This document shows, in pieces, positions 15,191 through 24,029 of a stretch of 55,911 bases of DNA. The stretch's first letter is position 1. Each line of letters opens with the position of its first letter. The position numbers were made by a program, and so were the translations under genes. The notes beneath the pieces were generated by a model that was not told where the DNA came from, searched no databases, and saw only the letters and a list, made by a program, of their open reading frames with translations. The DNA comes from an uncultured Limosilactobacillus sp. (GTDB lineage Bacteria; Bacillota; Bacilli; Lactobacillales; Lactobacillaceae), in assembly GCA_944327195.1 (NCBI GenBank), contig CALVGV010000014.1, forward strand, positions 1 to 55,911, given 5' to 3'.

Positions 15191-17362
15191 CTAGATCACG
15201 CAGGATTCACATTGGTTAGCGCCGATTTCGGCACTGTCGTCGGTGAAGGTGCGGATGTAGTAGATCGACTTGATTCCCTTCTGGTGGGCATAGTGGCGAA
15301 GGATGTTCAGGTCGCGGGTGGTCATCTTGTCGGTGCGGCCTTCCTTCCACTCGTACATCCCGGCCGGGATCGTTGACCGCATGAAGAGCGTCATCGACAG
15401 CGACTGGTCAACGTGCTGCTGGGCGGCGGCGTAGGTGTCGATCACCGAGCGCATGTCGGTGTCGTAGGCCGACTTGTAGTAGGGCATCGTGTCGTTGTCC
15501 AGGTACGGGGCCGGGTAGTAGATCTTGCCAATCATCTTTTCTTGCCGTTCCTCGATCCGGTTGATGATCGGGTGCAGGCTCGAGGTCGAGTCGCCGATGT
15601 AGGAGGTCGACCCGTTTGGCGCCACCGCCATCCGGTAGGCATTGTAGAGACCGTCGCGTTGCACCTTTTCCTTCAGGGCCGCCCAGTCTGCCGGGCCCGG
15701 CATGAAGAAGCCGGCGAAGAGTTGCTTGACCAGGTCCGACTTCGGGCCCCAGTCCTTTTCCAGGTACTTGTCGAAGTAGGAACCGTCGGCGTAGGTACTC
15801 TTGTCGAATTCAAAGAAGGATTCGCCCTTTTCCTTGGCCAGCTCGTTGGAGGCAACCAGGCTCCAGTAGTTGAGGAGCATGAAGTAGACGCTGGTGAACT
15901 CGATGGCCACCGGGCTACCGTACTGGATGTGGTGCTTGGCCAAAAAGCCGTGTAGGCCCATCGCCCCGAGGCCGACCGAGTGGTAGAGGTCGTTGCCCTT
16001 GCGGATCGACGGCACCACGGTCAGGTGCTCGATGTCGGAGATGTGGGTCAAGGCCCGCATCATCGCCCGCACCGAGCGGCCGAAGTCGGGGCTTTCCATC
16101 AGGTTGGCAACGTTGGTCGAGCCGAGGTTGCAGGAAACGTCGGTCCCGAGGGTTTCGTAGGACTGGTCGTCGGCGACCACCGACGGCGATTGCACCTGGG
16201 CGATTTCCGAGCAGAGGTTGCTCATGATGATCTTGCCGTTGACCGGGTTGGCGGCATTTTCGGTGTCGACGTTGACGATGTAGGGGTAGCCGGATTCTTG
16301 TTGGAGCTTGGAAATTTCGTCTTCCAGCTCGCGGGCGTTGACCCAGTACTTGGTGATTTCCGGGTTGGCCACCAGCTTGTCGTATTCGGCGGTGATGTCA
16401 ACGTAGGCGAACGGTTCGCCGTAGACCCGCTCCACGTCGTAGGGGCTGAAGAGGGCCATCTTGGCGTCGGCTTCCACCAACTCGTAGAACTTGTCCGGCA
16501 CGGTGATTCCCAGGGAGAGGGTCTTCAAGCGGATCTTTTCGTCGGCGTTTTCCTTCTTGGCGGCCAGGAAGGAAATGATGTCGGGGTGGAAGACGGACAG
16601 GTAGACCACCCCGGCCCCCTGGCGTTGGCCCAGCTGGTTGGAGTAGGAGAAGGCGTCTTCGAGGAGCTTCATCACCGGAACGACCCCGCTGGCGGCCCCC
16701 TTGATCTTCTTGATCGGGGCGCCGGCCTCGCGGAGGTTGGTCAGGTTGATCCCGACCCCGCCACCGATCTTGGACAACTGGAGGGCCGAGTTGATCGTCC
16801 GGCCGATCGTGTTCATGTTGTCGGTCGATTGGATTTCAAAGCAGGAAACGAACTCCCCGCGCCGCTTGCGGCCGACGTTCAGGAAGGTCGGCGTGGCCGG
16901 TTGGTAGCGCTGGTGGATCAGCTCGTCGGCCAGGTCCATCGCCAGCTCTTCGTCGCCACCGGCTAGGTAGAGGGCGTTCATTGCCACCCGGTCGATGTAG
17001 TTTTCCAGGTAGTATTCCTTGTCGTTGGTCCGCAGGGCGTACTGGGCGTAGAACTTGTAGGCGGCCATGAAGGAGTGGAAGTGGAAGTCGGCAGCCTTGA
17101 GGAAGTCGTAGAGGCGGTTGATGAAGTCCATCGAGTACTGCTCAATGAAGCCGCGCTCGAGGTAGTCGTTGTCCATCAGCCAGTTTAACCGTTCCTCAAC
17201 CGAGGCAAAGCGCTTGGTGTTGGGTTCAACGTTGGTCTTCAAGAAATCGGCCAGCGCTTCTTGGTCCTTGTTGAGTTGGATCTGGCCGTTCTTGGGGATG
17301 TTGATCTCGTTGTTTAGGTCGAAGTACTTTGCTTCGGTCATGTCGATGTCAGAGAGTGCCAT
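15191..17362 (-). CDS. nrdE: Class Ib ribonucleotide reductase, alpha (catalytic) subunit
   Basis: A 723-residue catalytic subunit, full length for NrdE. Redox and active-site cysteines appear in FVSCFEIQS (N-terminal), MSNLCSEIAQ (mid) and the C-terminal tail ESCVI preceded by NQC, which is reduced by NrdH. The substrate loops around GGGVGINLTNLREAGAPI are typical. There is no N-terminal ATP-cone, as expected for class Ib. Start is ATG 17362 after TGGAGG. Two terminator-like hairpins sit between nrdH and this gene. Confidence 0.96.
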   Translation of the reverse strand: MALSDIDMTEAKYFDLNNEINIPKNGQIQLNKDQEALADFLKTNVEPNTKRFASVEERLNWLMDNDYLERGFIEQYSMDFINRLYDFLKAADFHFHSFMAAYKFYAQYALRTNDKEYYLENYIDRVAMNALYLAGGDEELAMDLADELIHQRYQPATPTFLNVGRKRRGEFVSCFEIQSTDNMNTIGRTINSALQLSKIGGGVGINLTNLREAGAPIKKIKGAASGVVPVMKLLEDAFSYSNQLGQRQGAGVVYLSVFHPDIISFLAAKKENADEKIRLKTLSLGITVPDKFYELVEADAKMALFSPYDVERVYGEPFAYVDITAEYDKLVANPEITKYWVNARELEDEISKLQQESGYPYIVNVDTENAANPVNGKIIMSNLCSEIAQVQSPSVVADDQSYETLGTDVSCNLGSTNVANLMESPDFGRSVRAMMRALTHISDIEHLTVVPSIRKGNDLYHSVGLGAMGLHGFLAKHHIQYGSPVAIEFTSVYFMLLNYWSLVASNELAKEKGESFFEFDKSTYADGSYFDKYLEKDWGPKSDLVKQLFAGFFMPGPADWAALKEKVQRDGLYNAYRMAVAPNGSTSYIGDSTSSLHPIINRIEERQEKMIGKIYYPAPYLDNDTMPYYKSAYDTDMRSVIDTYAAAQQHVDQSLSMTLFMRSTIPAGMYEWKEGRTDKMTTRDLNILRHYAHQKGIKSIYYIRTFTDDSAEIGANQCESCVI

Positions 17363-17392
17363 TATTTACCTCCAAATCTGAAAAAAGCCCGT

Positions 17393-17453
17393 AAAAAAGA
17401 GAAGCAGGCCGCTGCCTACCTCTCTAAATGAAAAAAACGGGGCACGGGGCCCC
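17393..17453 (-). terminator. Tandem terminator-like hairpins between nrdH and nrdE
   Basis: On the minus strand, GGGGC-CCCGT-GCCCC followed by GTTTTTTT (17430-17453). Then AGAGAGGTAGGC-AGCG-GCCTGCTTCTCT followed by T6 (17393-17426). Both lie inside what would be one nrdHEF operon, so they would reduce or regulate nrdE transcription. Confidence 0.6.
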
Positions 17454-17471
17454 AAGATTGGGTGGGGGACC

Positions 17472-17693
17472 CTATGCCAATTCCTTCAGCCGGTCCGGCC
17501 GGAAGCCCGTGAAGGCGGAACCGTTTGGCAACTTCACGACCGGGGTGGCCTTGAAGCCTTCCTGCTTCAAAGCGTCAACGTATTCCGGTTGTTCATCGAT
17601 GTTGTGTTCAATGAAGTTGACCTTGTGTTGGGTCAAAAACATCTTCGTCATCTTGCACTGGATGCAGTTGTTCTTTGAAAATACGGTAACCAT
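17472..17693 (-). CDS. nrdH: Glutaredoxin-like NrdH redoxin
   Basis: A 73-residue thioredoxin-fold electron donor for NrdEF. The redox motif CIQC is at residues 10-13, and the cis-proline region reads KATPVVKLPN. Length is typical. ATG at 17693 follows AGGGGGA. A consensus-like promoter precedes it: TTGCAA, 16 bp, TATACT (about 17731-17758). It is first in the nrdH-nrdE-nrdF order. Confidence 0.93.
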   Translation of the reverse strand: MVTVFSKNNCIQCKMTKMFLTQHKVNFIEHNIDEQPEYVDALKQEGFKATPVVKLPNGSAFTGFRPDRLKELA

Positions 17694-17760
17694 AATCGTG
17701 TCCCCCTGTTTCGCTAATTGATGTTTTTAAGTATAGCCGATTATCTGGAAATTGCAATCA

Positions 17761-17906
17761 AAAAACCACCATATCTCGTGGCGGATAAAAACCGCGGTAC
17801 CAGATATGGTGGTTGAATTCGGCCTTTGGTTCGCTTTCATGGCCGGCAAAAAAGATTTTGCAGATGAAATTTAAGTCATCTAAGTCGTGGCGATCAACGA
17901 GAATCT
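17761..17906 (-). ncRNA. Candidate short T-box-like or orphan regulatory RNA
   Basis: A minus-strand -10 box TATAAT (about 17905-17910) is followed by ~145 nt ending in a strong terminator. That terminator has CCACCATATCT (17802-17812) pairing with AGATATGGTGG (17766-17776) and then six T. Between the arms lies TGGTACCGCG, the last ten bases of the T-box core consensus, and a small GCGG/CCGC hairpin. A stem I with specifier is not apparent, and nrdH has its own promoter downstream. It may be a reduced or decayed T-box leader or a free small RNA. Confidence 0.4.
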
Positions 17907-17958
17907 ATTATACACTTTTCACTAGAAAAAACCAGCCGGGGGGAAGGGAGAAAAATTG

Positions 17959-18489
17959 ATGACAGACGACGAGCGATTCATGAAGGCGGCGATCGCCGAG
18001 GCCAAGCAGGCGGCGGTGCTAAACGAGGTGCCGATCGGGGCGGTGATCGTCCGCGACGGGCAGATCGTCGGCCGCGGTCACAACATGCGGGAAAAATTTC
18101 AGGACGCCACCTACCACGCCGAGATGCTGGCGATCATGGAGGCCTGCACGACAACCGGCAGCTGGCGGCTGGAGGAGTGCACCCTCTACGTGACCCTGGA
18201 GCCCTGCATCATGTGCAGCGGGGCGATCATCAACTCGCGAATCAAGCGGGTGGTCTACGCGGCGCCCGATCCCAAGGCCGGGGCGGTCGACTCCCTCTAC
18301 CACCTGCTGGCCGACCAGCGGCTCAACCACCAGGTGGAGGTGACCAGCGGGGTGCGGGCCACCGAGTGTGGTGATTTGCTGCGTGACTTCTTCCGCGCGA
18401 TTCGCAAGCGACGGCGGGCAGCCAAGCGGGCGGCCAAGCAAAAACTTGCGGTTGCCCCTAGCAATTCGGCGCCAAATCGGGTAGAATAG
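17959..18489 (+). CDS. tadA: tRNA adenosine(34) deaminase
   Basis: A 176-residue zinc deaminase that converts A34 to inosine in tRNA-Arg(ACG). The zinc and proton-shuttle motif HAE is at residues 53-55, and PCIMC supplies Cys83 and Cys86. The basic C-terminal tail (RKRRRAAKRAAKQK) suits RNA binding. ATG at 17959 follows GGGAAGGGAG; the TTG just before it is not needed. It is followed directly by the SRP RNA gene and dnaX, a common order in Firmicutes. Confidence 0.95.
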   Translation: MTDDERFMKAAIAEAKQAAVLNEVPIGAVIVRDGQIVGRGHNMREKFQDATYHAEMLAIMEACTTTGSWRLEECTLYVTLEPCIMCSGAIINSRIKRVVYAAPDPKAGAVDSLYHLLADQRLNHQVEVTSGVRATECGDLLRDFFRAIRKRRRAAKRAAKQKLAVAPSNSAPNRVE

Positions 18490-18496
18490 TGGTTGC

Positions 18497-18590
18497 CGTT
18501 ATGGCCTCGGAGCAAGGTCGGCCTCTCGAACCGTGTCAGGACCGGAAGGTAGCAGCACTAAGGATGCGCCGGTTTGTGCTCCCTGTACAT
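18497..18590 (+). ncRNA. ffs: Small signal recognition particle RNA
   Basis: The conserved SRP Alu-less domain IV core is clear: GTGTCAGGACCGGAAGGTAG followed by CAGCAC (18533-18558), with the GGAA tetraloop and the symmetric and asymmetric internal loops bound by Ffh. Closing pairs GGAGCA (18509-18514) and TGCTCC (18577-18582) enclose it. Ends are approximate. Location between tadA and dnaX is standard in lactobacilli. Confidence 0.92.
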
Positions 18591-18597
18591 ATAGGAA

Positions 18598-18634
18598 GAT
18601 CCTTCACCTCCCCTGGGGGTGGGGGATTTTTTTG
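18598..18634 (+). terminator. SRP RNA terminator
   Basis: A CACCTCCCC / GGGGGTG stem followed by seven T. Confidence 0.75.
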
Positions 18635-18731
18635 TTGACCGGCGGCGAGCGAAATTACGCAAATTGCTTCGGTCCGCCTGGAAAAACTTGTATAATGAAA
18701 AGAGCACGATTTTAGGCGAGGAGGAAGAGCG

Positions 18732-20462
18732 ATGAGCTATCAAGCGTTGTACCGGGTGTGGCGCCCGCAGCGGTTCAGTGAGGTGGTTGGCCAGCAGTTG
18801 GTCGTGACCACCCTAAAGAACGCCATCATTACCAACCAGATCAGCCACGCCTACCTCTTCGCCGGCCCGCGGGGGACCGGGAAGACCTCGGCGGCCAAGA
18901 TCTTCGCCAAGGCGGTCAACTGCCACCACAAGCAGGACGGCGAGCCCTGCAACCAGTGCGCCACCTGCACGGCGATCACCAACGGTCAGCTGGCCGACGT
19001 GATCGAAATCGACGCCGCCTCCAACAACGGGGTCGAGCAGATCCGCGATATCCGCGACAAGGTCAAGTACGCGCCGACCGAGGCCGACTACAAGGTCTAC
19101 ATCATCGACGAAGTCCACATGCTGTCGACCGGGGCCTTCAACGCCCTCCTGAAAACCCTGGAGGAGCCGCCGGCCAACGTGATCTTCATCCTGGCGACCA
19201 CCGAGCCGCACAAGATCCCGCTGACGATCATTTCGCGGGTGCAGCGGTTCGACTTCCACCGGATTAGCGCCCAGGACGCCTTCAACCGGATGAAGGAAAT
19301 CCTCGATTCCAAGCAACTGGAATACGAGGAGAAGGCCCTCTGGGTGATCGCCAACGCCGCCGAGGGGGGGATGCGTGACGCCCTGAGCATCCTCGACCAG
19401 GTGCTTTCTTTTAGCAAGAACCGGGTTGAGCTGGCCGACGCCCTCCTGGTGACCGGCAGCGTGACCAAGCAGCTGCTCAAGGAGTACTTCCTCCAGGTGG
19501 CCGGCGGCGAGAGTGCCGCCGCCCTGGCGACGATGGGCAAGGTGCTGGCCCAGGGCAAGGACGGCCAGCGCTTCATCGAGGACTTGATCGCCTTCATTCG
19601 CGACGTCCTCCTCTACCAGGAGTCGCCGGCCCTGGTAACGGTGGCGGCCACCGGCCTCAGCGAGGACGACTTCGCCCAGCTCGCCCAGGCCGCCAGCGCC
19701 CACCGGCTCTACTCGATGATCGACACTTTAAACGAGGTCCAAGAGGAGATGCGCTTCACCACCCACCCCGACGTCTACCTCGAGGTGCTGACGGTCCGGT
19801 TGAGCCAGCTCAAGGCCAGCGCGGCCGACCCGGTGGTGGCCAAGCTGCAAGAAGAGGTCGCCCAGCTTCAGCAGCAGGTGACCCAGCTCCAGCAGCGGCC
19901 GGCGGTGGTCCAACCAGCGCCCGCCCCGGCCGGCCCGAATCCGGCCCCGCGGCGGACCGCCGCCAAGCCGGCCGGCAACCACGGCAGTTTCCGCCTGAAC
20001 CTCAAGGCGGTCTACCAGGTGCTCGACCACGCCACCCGGGCCGACCTCACCAAGCTCCAGGACCTCTGGGGCGACGCCCTGAGCCTACTGGACAACGCCC
20101 AGACCTCGCTTTTGTCCCTGTCCAAGCCGGTGGCGGCCAGTCCGGACGGGGTGGTCATCTCCTACGGGAGTGGCTTTTTGCTGGAAAAGGCGGCCGGCGG
20201 CAACTTGACCGAAAGCCTGGCCAAGGCCCTCGAGCAGGTCAGCGGCAGCGCCCGCACGGTGGCGGTGGTGCCGACCGAACGCTGGCCGAAGATTCGGCAA
20301 GACTTTTTGACCGCCCGGGGGTATCCTAAGAAGGAATCCTCGGCCCCGAGCCCGACGCCCCAGAGCGCGGCGCCGGCCCAGCCCAAGCCGGCGGCCGACC
20401 CGCTGGTGGCGGCGGCCGAGCAGCTCTTCGGCGCCGACGGGGTGACGGTCGAGGACAACTGA
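18732..20462 (+). CDS. dnaX: DNA polymerase III subunits gamma/tau
   Basis: A 576-residue AAA+ clamp-loader ATPase. Walker A is GPRGTGKT (residues 45-52), and the zinc cysteines are Cys64, Cys73, Cys76 and Cys79. DEVHMLS gives the DExx box, and the sensor-1 strand is ILATTEPHK. The C-terminal third carries a Pro/Ala-rich linker and a tau-like domain. GAGGAGGAAG precedes ATG at 18732, and a TATAAT lies at 18691-18696. It heads the ybaB-recR replication and repair cluster. Confidence 0.97.
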   Translation: MSYQALYRVWRPQRFSEVVGQQLVVTTLKNAIITNQISHAYLFAGPRGTGKTSAAKIFAKAVNCHHKQDGEPCNQCATCTAITNGQLADVIEIDAASNNGVEQIRDIRDKVKYAPTEADYKVYIIDEVHMLSTGAFNALLKTLEEPPANVIFILATTEPHKIPLTIISRVQRFDFHRISAQDAFNRMKEILDSKQLEYEEKALWVIANAAEGGMRDALSILDQVLSFSKNRVELADALLVTGSVTKQLLKEYFLQVAGGESAAALATMGKVLAQGKDGQRFIEDLIAFIRDVLLYQESPALVTVAATGLSEDDFAQLAQAASAHRLYSMIDTLNEVQEEMRFTTHPDVYLEVLTVRLSQLKASAADPVVAKLQEEVAQLQQQVTQLQQRPAVVQPAPAPAGPNPAPRRTAAKPAGNHGSFRLNLKAVYQVLDHATRADLTKLQDLWGDALSLLDNAQTSLLSLSKPVAASPDGVVISYGSGFLLEKAAGGNLTESLAKALEQVSGSARTVAVVPTERWPKIRQDFLTARGYPKKESSAPSPTPQSAAPAQPKPAADPLVAAAEQLFGADGVTVEDN

Positions 20463-20507
20463 TAATTACAAGCACACCAAAAATAAGAACAAAGGATGGA
20501 AGAAATT

Positions 20508-20816
20508 ATGATGCGCGGAATGAACATGCAACAAATGATGAAGCAGGCCCAAAAGATGCAAAAGAAGATGATGGAGGAGCAGCAGGACCTGGCGGCCCAA
20601 TCCTTCACCGGGGTCGCTCCGGACGAGATGGTCAAGGCCACCTTCTCCGGCGATAAGAAGTTGGTCGACCTGCAAATCAAGCCGGAAGCCGTTGACCCCG
20701 ACGACGTTGACATGCTCAGCGACCTGGTGGTGGCGGCAATCAACGACGGCCTGGCCAAGGTGGATGAGGCCACCCAGGCCAAGCTCGGCAAGTACACGAA
20801 GGGCCTGGGGCTCTAA
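20508..20816 (+). CDS. YbaB/EbfC family nucleoid-associated protein
   Basis: A 102-residue DNA-binding protein of the YbaB/EbfC family, with a Met/Gln/Lys-rich N-terminal helix and the conserved [15 protein letters not shown]-terminal region. I chose ATG 20508, eight to nine bases after AAAGGATGG; ATG 20496 would overlap that site. The stop overlaps the recR start (TAATG), suggesting coupled translation. Confidence 0.93.
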   Translation: MMRGMNMQQMMKQAQKMQKKMMEEQQDLAAQSFTGVAPDEMVKATFSGDKKLVDLQIKPEAVDPDDVDMLSDLVVAAINDGLAKVDEATQAKLGKYTKGLGL

Positions 20817-21415
20817 TGCAGTACCCGGAGCCAATCGCCAAGCTGATCGCCTCCTACATGAAGCTGCCGGGGATCGGCGAGAAGACCGCCACCCGGCTGG
20901 CCTTCTACACCCTGGGGATGGAAGAAAATGACGTGACCGACTTCGCCAAGGCCCTGGTGGCGGTCAAGCGCGACCTCCACTTCTGTTCGGTCTGCGGCAA
21001 CATCACCGAGGACGATCCCTGCCCGATCTGCCGCGATTCTTCCCGCGACCAGTCGCAGATCCTGGTGGTCGAGCGGCCGCGCGACATCATGGCGATGGAG
21101 CGGATGAACGAGTACCACGGCCTCTACCACGTCTTGAACGGGACGATCTCGCCGAGCGCCGGGACCGGGCCGATGGACATCAACATTCCCAGCCTGATCG
21201 AGCGGTTGAAGAACCACCCCGAGGTCAAGGAGGTGATCGTCGCCACCAACGCCTCGGTAGACGGTGAAACGACCGCCCAGTACCTCGCCAGGCTAATCAA
21301 GCCGGCCGAAATCAAGGTCACCCGCCTGGCCCACGGGCTATCTGCCGGGGCCGACATCGACTACACCGATGAGGTGACCCTCTTCAAGGCCGTCCAAGGA
21401 CGAACGGAGATGTAG
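20816..21415 (+). CDS. recR: Recombination mediator protein RecR
   Basis: A 199-residue RecFOR-pathway protein that helps load RecA at gaps. The helix-hairpin-helix region ([15 protein letters not shown]), a zinc finger with Cys57, Cys60, Cys69 and Cys72, and a Toprim domain from about residue 80 are visible. It overlaps ybaB by one base. Confidence 0.97.
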   Translation: MQYPEPIAKLIASYMKLPGIGEKTATRLAFYTLGMEENDVTDFAKALVAVKRDLHFCSVCGNITEDDPCPICRDSSRDQSQILVVERPRDIMAMERMNEYHGLYHVLNGTISPSAGTGPMDINIPSLIERLKNHPEVKEVIVATNASVDGETTAQYLARLIKPAEIKVTRLAHGLSAGADIDYTDEVTLFKAVQGRTEM

Positions 21416-21417
21416 CA

Positions 21418-21666
21418 ATGAGTATTTTCAAACGCCGGCCGAAGGTCAAGGCCCACGCCGACCAGGACCTGCTGGACCTGATTTACCAAACCAAGGGGAG
21501 CTGGGACCACGCCCGCGAAACCGCCCGGGCGGTCTATGAGAGCCAGGTCGACACCGAGTTGGTCGACCGGACCAAGCTCCAGGAACAAAAATACCTCTAC
21601 CTATATGAATTGGCCCGCAAGCGCCGCTTGCACGGCCAGCTCAACGAAGGCGTCATTCAGCACTAG
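21418..21666 (+). CDS. yaaL: YaaL family protein (DUF2508)
   Basis: An 82-residue helical, charged protein. The motif region YLYLYELARKRRLHGQ and the position directly after recR identify the YaaL/DUF2508 family of Firmicutes. Function is unknown. It is translated from ATG two bases after the recR stop. Confidence 0.85.
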   Translation: MSIFKRRPKVKAHADQDLLDLIYQTKGSWDHARETARAVYESQVDTELVDRTKLQEQKYLYLYELARKRRLHGQLNEGVIQH

Positions 21667-21677
21667 GGGGCGCCGGA

Positions 21678-22316
21678 ATGGAAAAGGGAATTTTCATTTC
21701 GTTTGAGGGGCCCGACGGTGCCGGCAAGTCGAGCGTGATGGCCGCCATCGCCGCCTGGCTCCGCGCTGAGCTGGGGGATGCGCGGGTGATCGAAACCCGC
21801 GAGCCGGGCGGCAACCGGATCGCTGAGCAGATCCGCGCCGTCCTCTTCGACGACCGCAACACCAACATGGACGCCCGCACCGAGGCCCTGCTCTTCGCGG
21901 CGGCCCGCCGCCAGCACGTGGTCGAGGACCTCCAGCCGGCCCTGGCCGCCGGCAAGGTGATCCTGTCCGACCGCTACGTCGACAGCTCGGTTGCCTACCA
22001 GGGGGCCGGCCGCCAGCTGGGAATCGACCGCGTCTGGGAGCTCAACCAGTACGCCACCGCCGGCTGCCTGCCGCAGCTGACGGTCTACCTGGACCTGCCG
22101 GTCGAAGAAGGGCTGGCGCGGATTGCCGCCCACCGTAGCGACCAGGTCAACCGCCTCGACCGCGAGCAGCTGGCCTTCCACGAAACGGTGCACGCCGCCT
22201 ACGACGAGCTGGCCCGCCGCCACCCGCAGCGGATCGTCAAGGTCGACGCCCGCCCGCCGATGCCGGAGGTTATTGACCAGGTGAAGGCGCTGATCACGGC
22301 GCGCTTCTTTGCCTGA
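21678..22316 (+). CDS. tmk: Thymidylate kinase
   Basis: A 212-residue dTMP kinase making dTDP. The P-loop GPDGAGKS is at residues 11-18. TREPGG binds the substrate phosphate, and DRYVDSSVAYQGAGR forms the DRY region. Length is normal. It lies in the conserved recR-yaaL-tmk-darA-holB order. Confidence 0.97.
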   Translation: MEKGIFISFEGPDGAGKSSVMAAIAAWLRAELGDARVIETREPGGNRIAEQIRAVLFDDRNTNMDARTEALLFAAARRQHVVEDLQPALAAGKVILSDRYVDSSVAYQGAGRQLGIDRVWELNQYATAGCLPQLTVYLDLPVEEGLARIAAHRSDQVNRLDREQLAFHETVHAAYDELARRHPQRIVKVDARPPMPEVIDQVKALITARFFA

Positions 22317-22351
22317 AAGCACCCCGCGAAGCCGAAAGGAGAACTGAGAAG

Positions 22352-22672
22352 ATGAAGATGATTATGGCAGTCGTCCAGCCCAAGGACGCCAACAAGGTTC
22401 AAGCCGCCTTGGCCAAGGCCAAGATCGGCAACACCAAGCTCCAGTCAACCGGGGGCTTTCTGCGCGAAGGCAACACCACCTTCATGATCGTGGTTGACGA
22501 CGAGCGGGTGGACGAGGCCCTGACGGTGATCAAGGAAAACGCCAAGACCCGCGAACAGTTCGTCGCCCCCTCGGCCTACATCGATAACGCCGCCAACTCG
22601 GTGCCGATGAACGTCCAGGTCGGCGGCGCGACTGTCTTCGTCCTGCCGGTGGACTCCTTTTACCACTTCTAG
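22352..22672 (+). CDS. darA: Cyclic-di-AMP receptor protein (PII-like, DarA/PstA/YaaQ)
   Basis: A 106-residue PII-like protein of the DUF970/YaaQ family that binds cyclic di-AMP as a trimer. The N-terminal strand MKMIMAVVQPKD and STGGFLREGNTT match the ligand-binding T/B-loop area of the family. AAAGGAG lies upstream of ATG 22352. Its downstream target is unknown in general. Confidence 0.93.
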   Translation: MKMIMAVVQPKDANKVQAALAKAKIGNTKLQSTGGFLREGNTTFMIVVDDERVDEALTVIKENAKTREQFVAPSAYIDNAANSVPMNVQVGGATVFVLPVDSFYHF

Positions 22673-22681
22673 GCGGGAGCG

Positions 22682-23671
22682 ATGAGTTTTCAAGCCGAGG
22701 AATTGCAACCGGCCCTGGTTGATCGGCTCAAGGAGGTCATCGCCCAGGGGGAGCTGGCCCACGCCTACCTCCTGGTCGGGCAAAACGGCGCCGGCAAGCG
22801 GGCCCTGGCCCAGTGGCTCGCCCTGCGGCTCTTCTGCAAGCACGTGGTTGACGGTGAGCCGGACGGCACCTGCCCGGAGTGCCAGCGGATTTTGGCCAAG
22901 AGCCACCCCGACGTGGTGGTCGCCACCGCCGAGGGTCGGCAGATCAAGGTCGATCAGGTGCGCTACCTCAAGGCCGAGTTTGCCAAGACCGGGATGGAGG
23001 GGCAAACCAAGCTCTTCATCATCGAGGAGGCCGAAAAGCTGACCACCAGCGCCGCCAACTCGCTGCTCAAGTTCATCGAGGAGCCGGGGCCGGGGGTCTA
23101 CATCCTCCTCCTGACCCAGAACAAGAAGGCGGTCCTGCCGACCATCCAGTCGCGAACCCAGGTGCTGGAGCTATTGCCGCTCTCGCCGGCGGCGGTGGAA
23201 AAGAACCTGGCCGCGGCCGGGGTGCCGGCGGCCCTGCAGCCGGTGATGGCCGGCCTGACCACCGCCACCAGCGCCGCCGAAAAGCTGCTGGCCGACGGCT
23301 GGTTTGAAAAGGCAACCGGCGCGGTGGTCGACTGGTTCAAACTGGTCGGCCGCGGCGACTACCAGGCCTTCGTGGCGGTGGCCACCGACCTGGTGCCGCT
23401 GGCCGGCGACCGCAACCAGGCCCAGGCCCTGCTCGACCTGCTGGCGCTAATCTGGCGCGATGCCCTTCTCCTGGGCAACCGGGTCGGCGACCTCCACTTT
23501 GCCCAGTGGCAGGGCGACCTGACTCCGGTGGCCCAGCGCTGGCGGCAAGACCAGCTGCTGGCGGCCAGTGAGCTGACCCTCGAGTGCCGGCGGCTGCTGG
23601 AGCAAAACGTCAACTTTCAAACCGTGGCCGAGCAGTTAACGCTCCGCCAACTCGCAATCATTAATCAGTAA
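22682..23671 (+). CDS. holB: DNA polymerase III delta-prime subunit
   Basis: A 329-residue clamp-loader subunit with an AAA+ fold. The degenerate Walker A is VGQNGAGKRALA. Cysteines around CKHVVDGEPDGTCPEC form the zinc module. EEAEKLTTSAANSLLKFIEEP is the conserved SRC-side region. Translated nine bases after darA. Confidence 0.95.
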   Translation: MSFQAEELQPALVDRLKEVIAQGELAHAYLLVGQNGAGKRALAQWLALRLFCKHVVDGEPDGTCPECQRILAKSHPDVVVATAEGRQIKVDQVRYLKAEFAKTGMEGQTKLFIIEEAEKLTTSAANSLLKFIEEPGPGVYILLLTQNKKAVLPTIQSRTQVLELLPLSPAAVEKNLAAAGVPAALQPVMAGLTTATSAAEKLLADGWFEKATGAVVDWFKLVGRGDYQAFVAVATDLVPLAGDRNQAQALLDLLALIWRDALLLGNRVGDLHFAQWQGDLTPVAQRWRQDQLLAASELTLECRRLLEQNVNFQTVAEQLTLRQLAIINQ

Positions 23672-23685
23672 GGGGGGAGTCGGTC

Positions 23686-24021
23686 GTGGCTGACCGGATC
23701 GATAAGAGTGACATTTACGAACGCTTTGCGGCGGTGACCCAGCAAACCCGGGAACTGGTCGAGAGCATGGAGGTCCTGACCGAGAAGCTCTCGCTGGTCC
23801 TGGCCGATAACGCCAAGCTGGCCATCGAAAACGACCACCTGCACGAGGTGATCAAGAAGCAACACGAAGAAAAGAAGCAAGAGGGCCTCTCCGATTCGCG
23901 GCGGATGCTGCAAAAGCTCTACCAGGAGGGCTTCCACGTTTGCAACGACATGTACGGCAAGCGGCTGGAGGACCACGAATCGTGTACCTTCTGTCTGGAC
24001 GCCATCTACGGCCGTCACTAG
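23686..24021 (+). CDS. yabA: Replication initiation control protein YabA
   Basis: A 111-residue regulator that binds DnaA and the sliding clamp to restrain initiation. It has an N-terminal coiled coil (about residues 8-60) and a C-terminal zinc module with HVCNDMYG and CTFC. The start codon is GTG at 23686 behind AGGGGGGAG. Confidence 0.93.
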   Translation: MADRIDKSDIYERFAAVTQQTRELVESMEVLTEKLSLVLADNAKLAIENDHLHEVIKKQHEEKKQEGLSDSRRMLQKLYQEGFHVCNDMYGKRLEDHESCTFCLDAIYGRH

Positions 24022-24029
24022 GGGGAAGC

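Noticed and set aside
18732-20462. Programmed frameshift in dnaX
   Set aside because: No A-rich slippery heptamer with a following hairpin was seen at the gamma/tau boundary.
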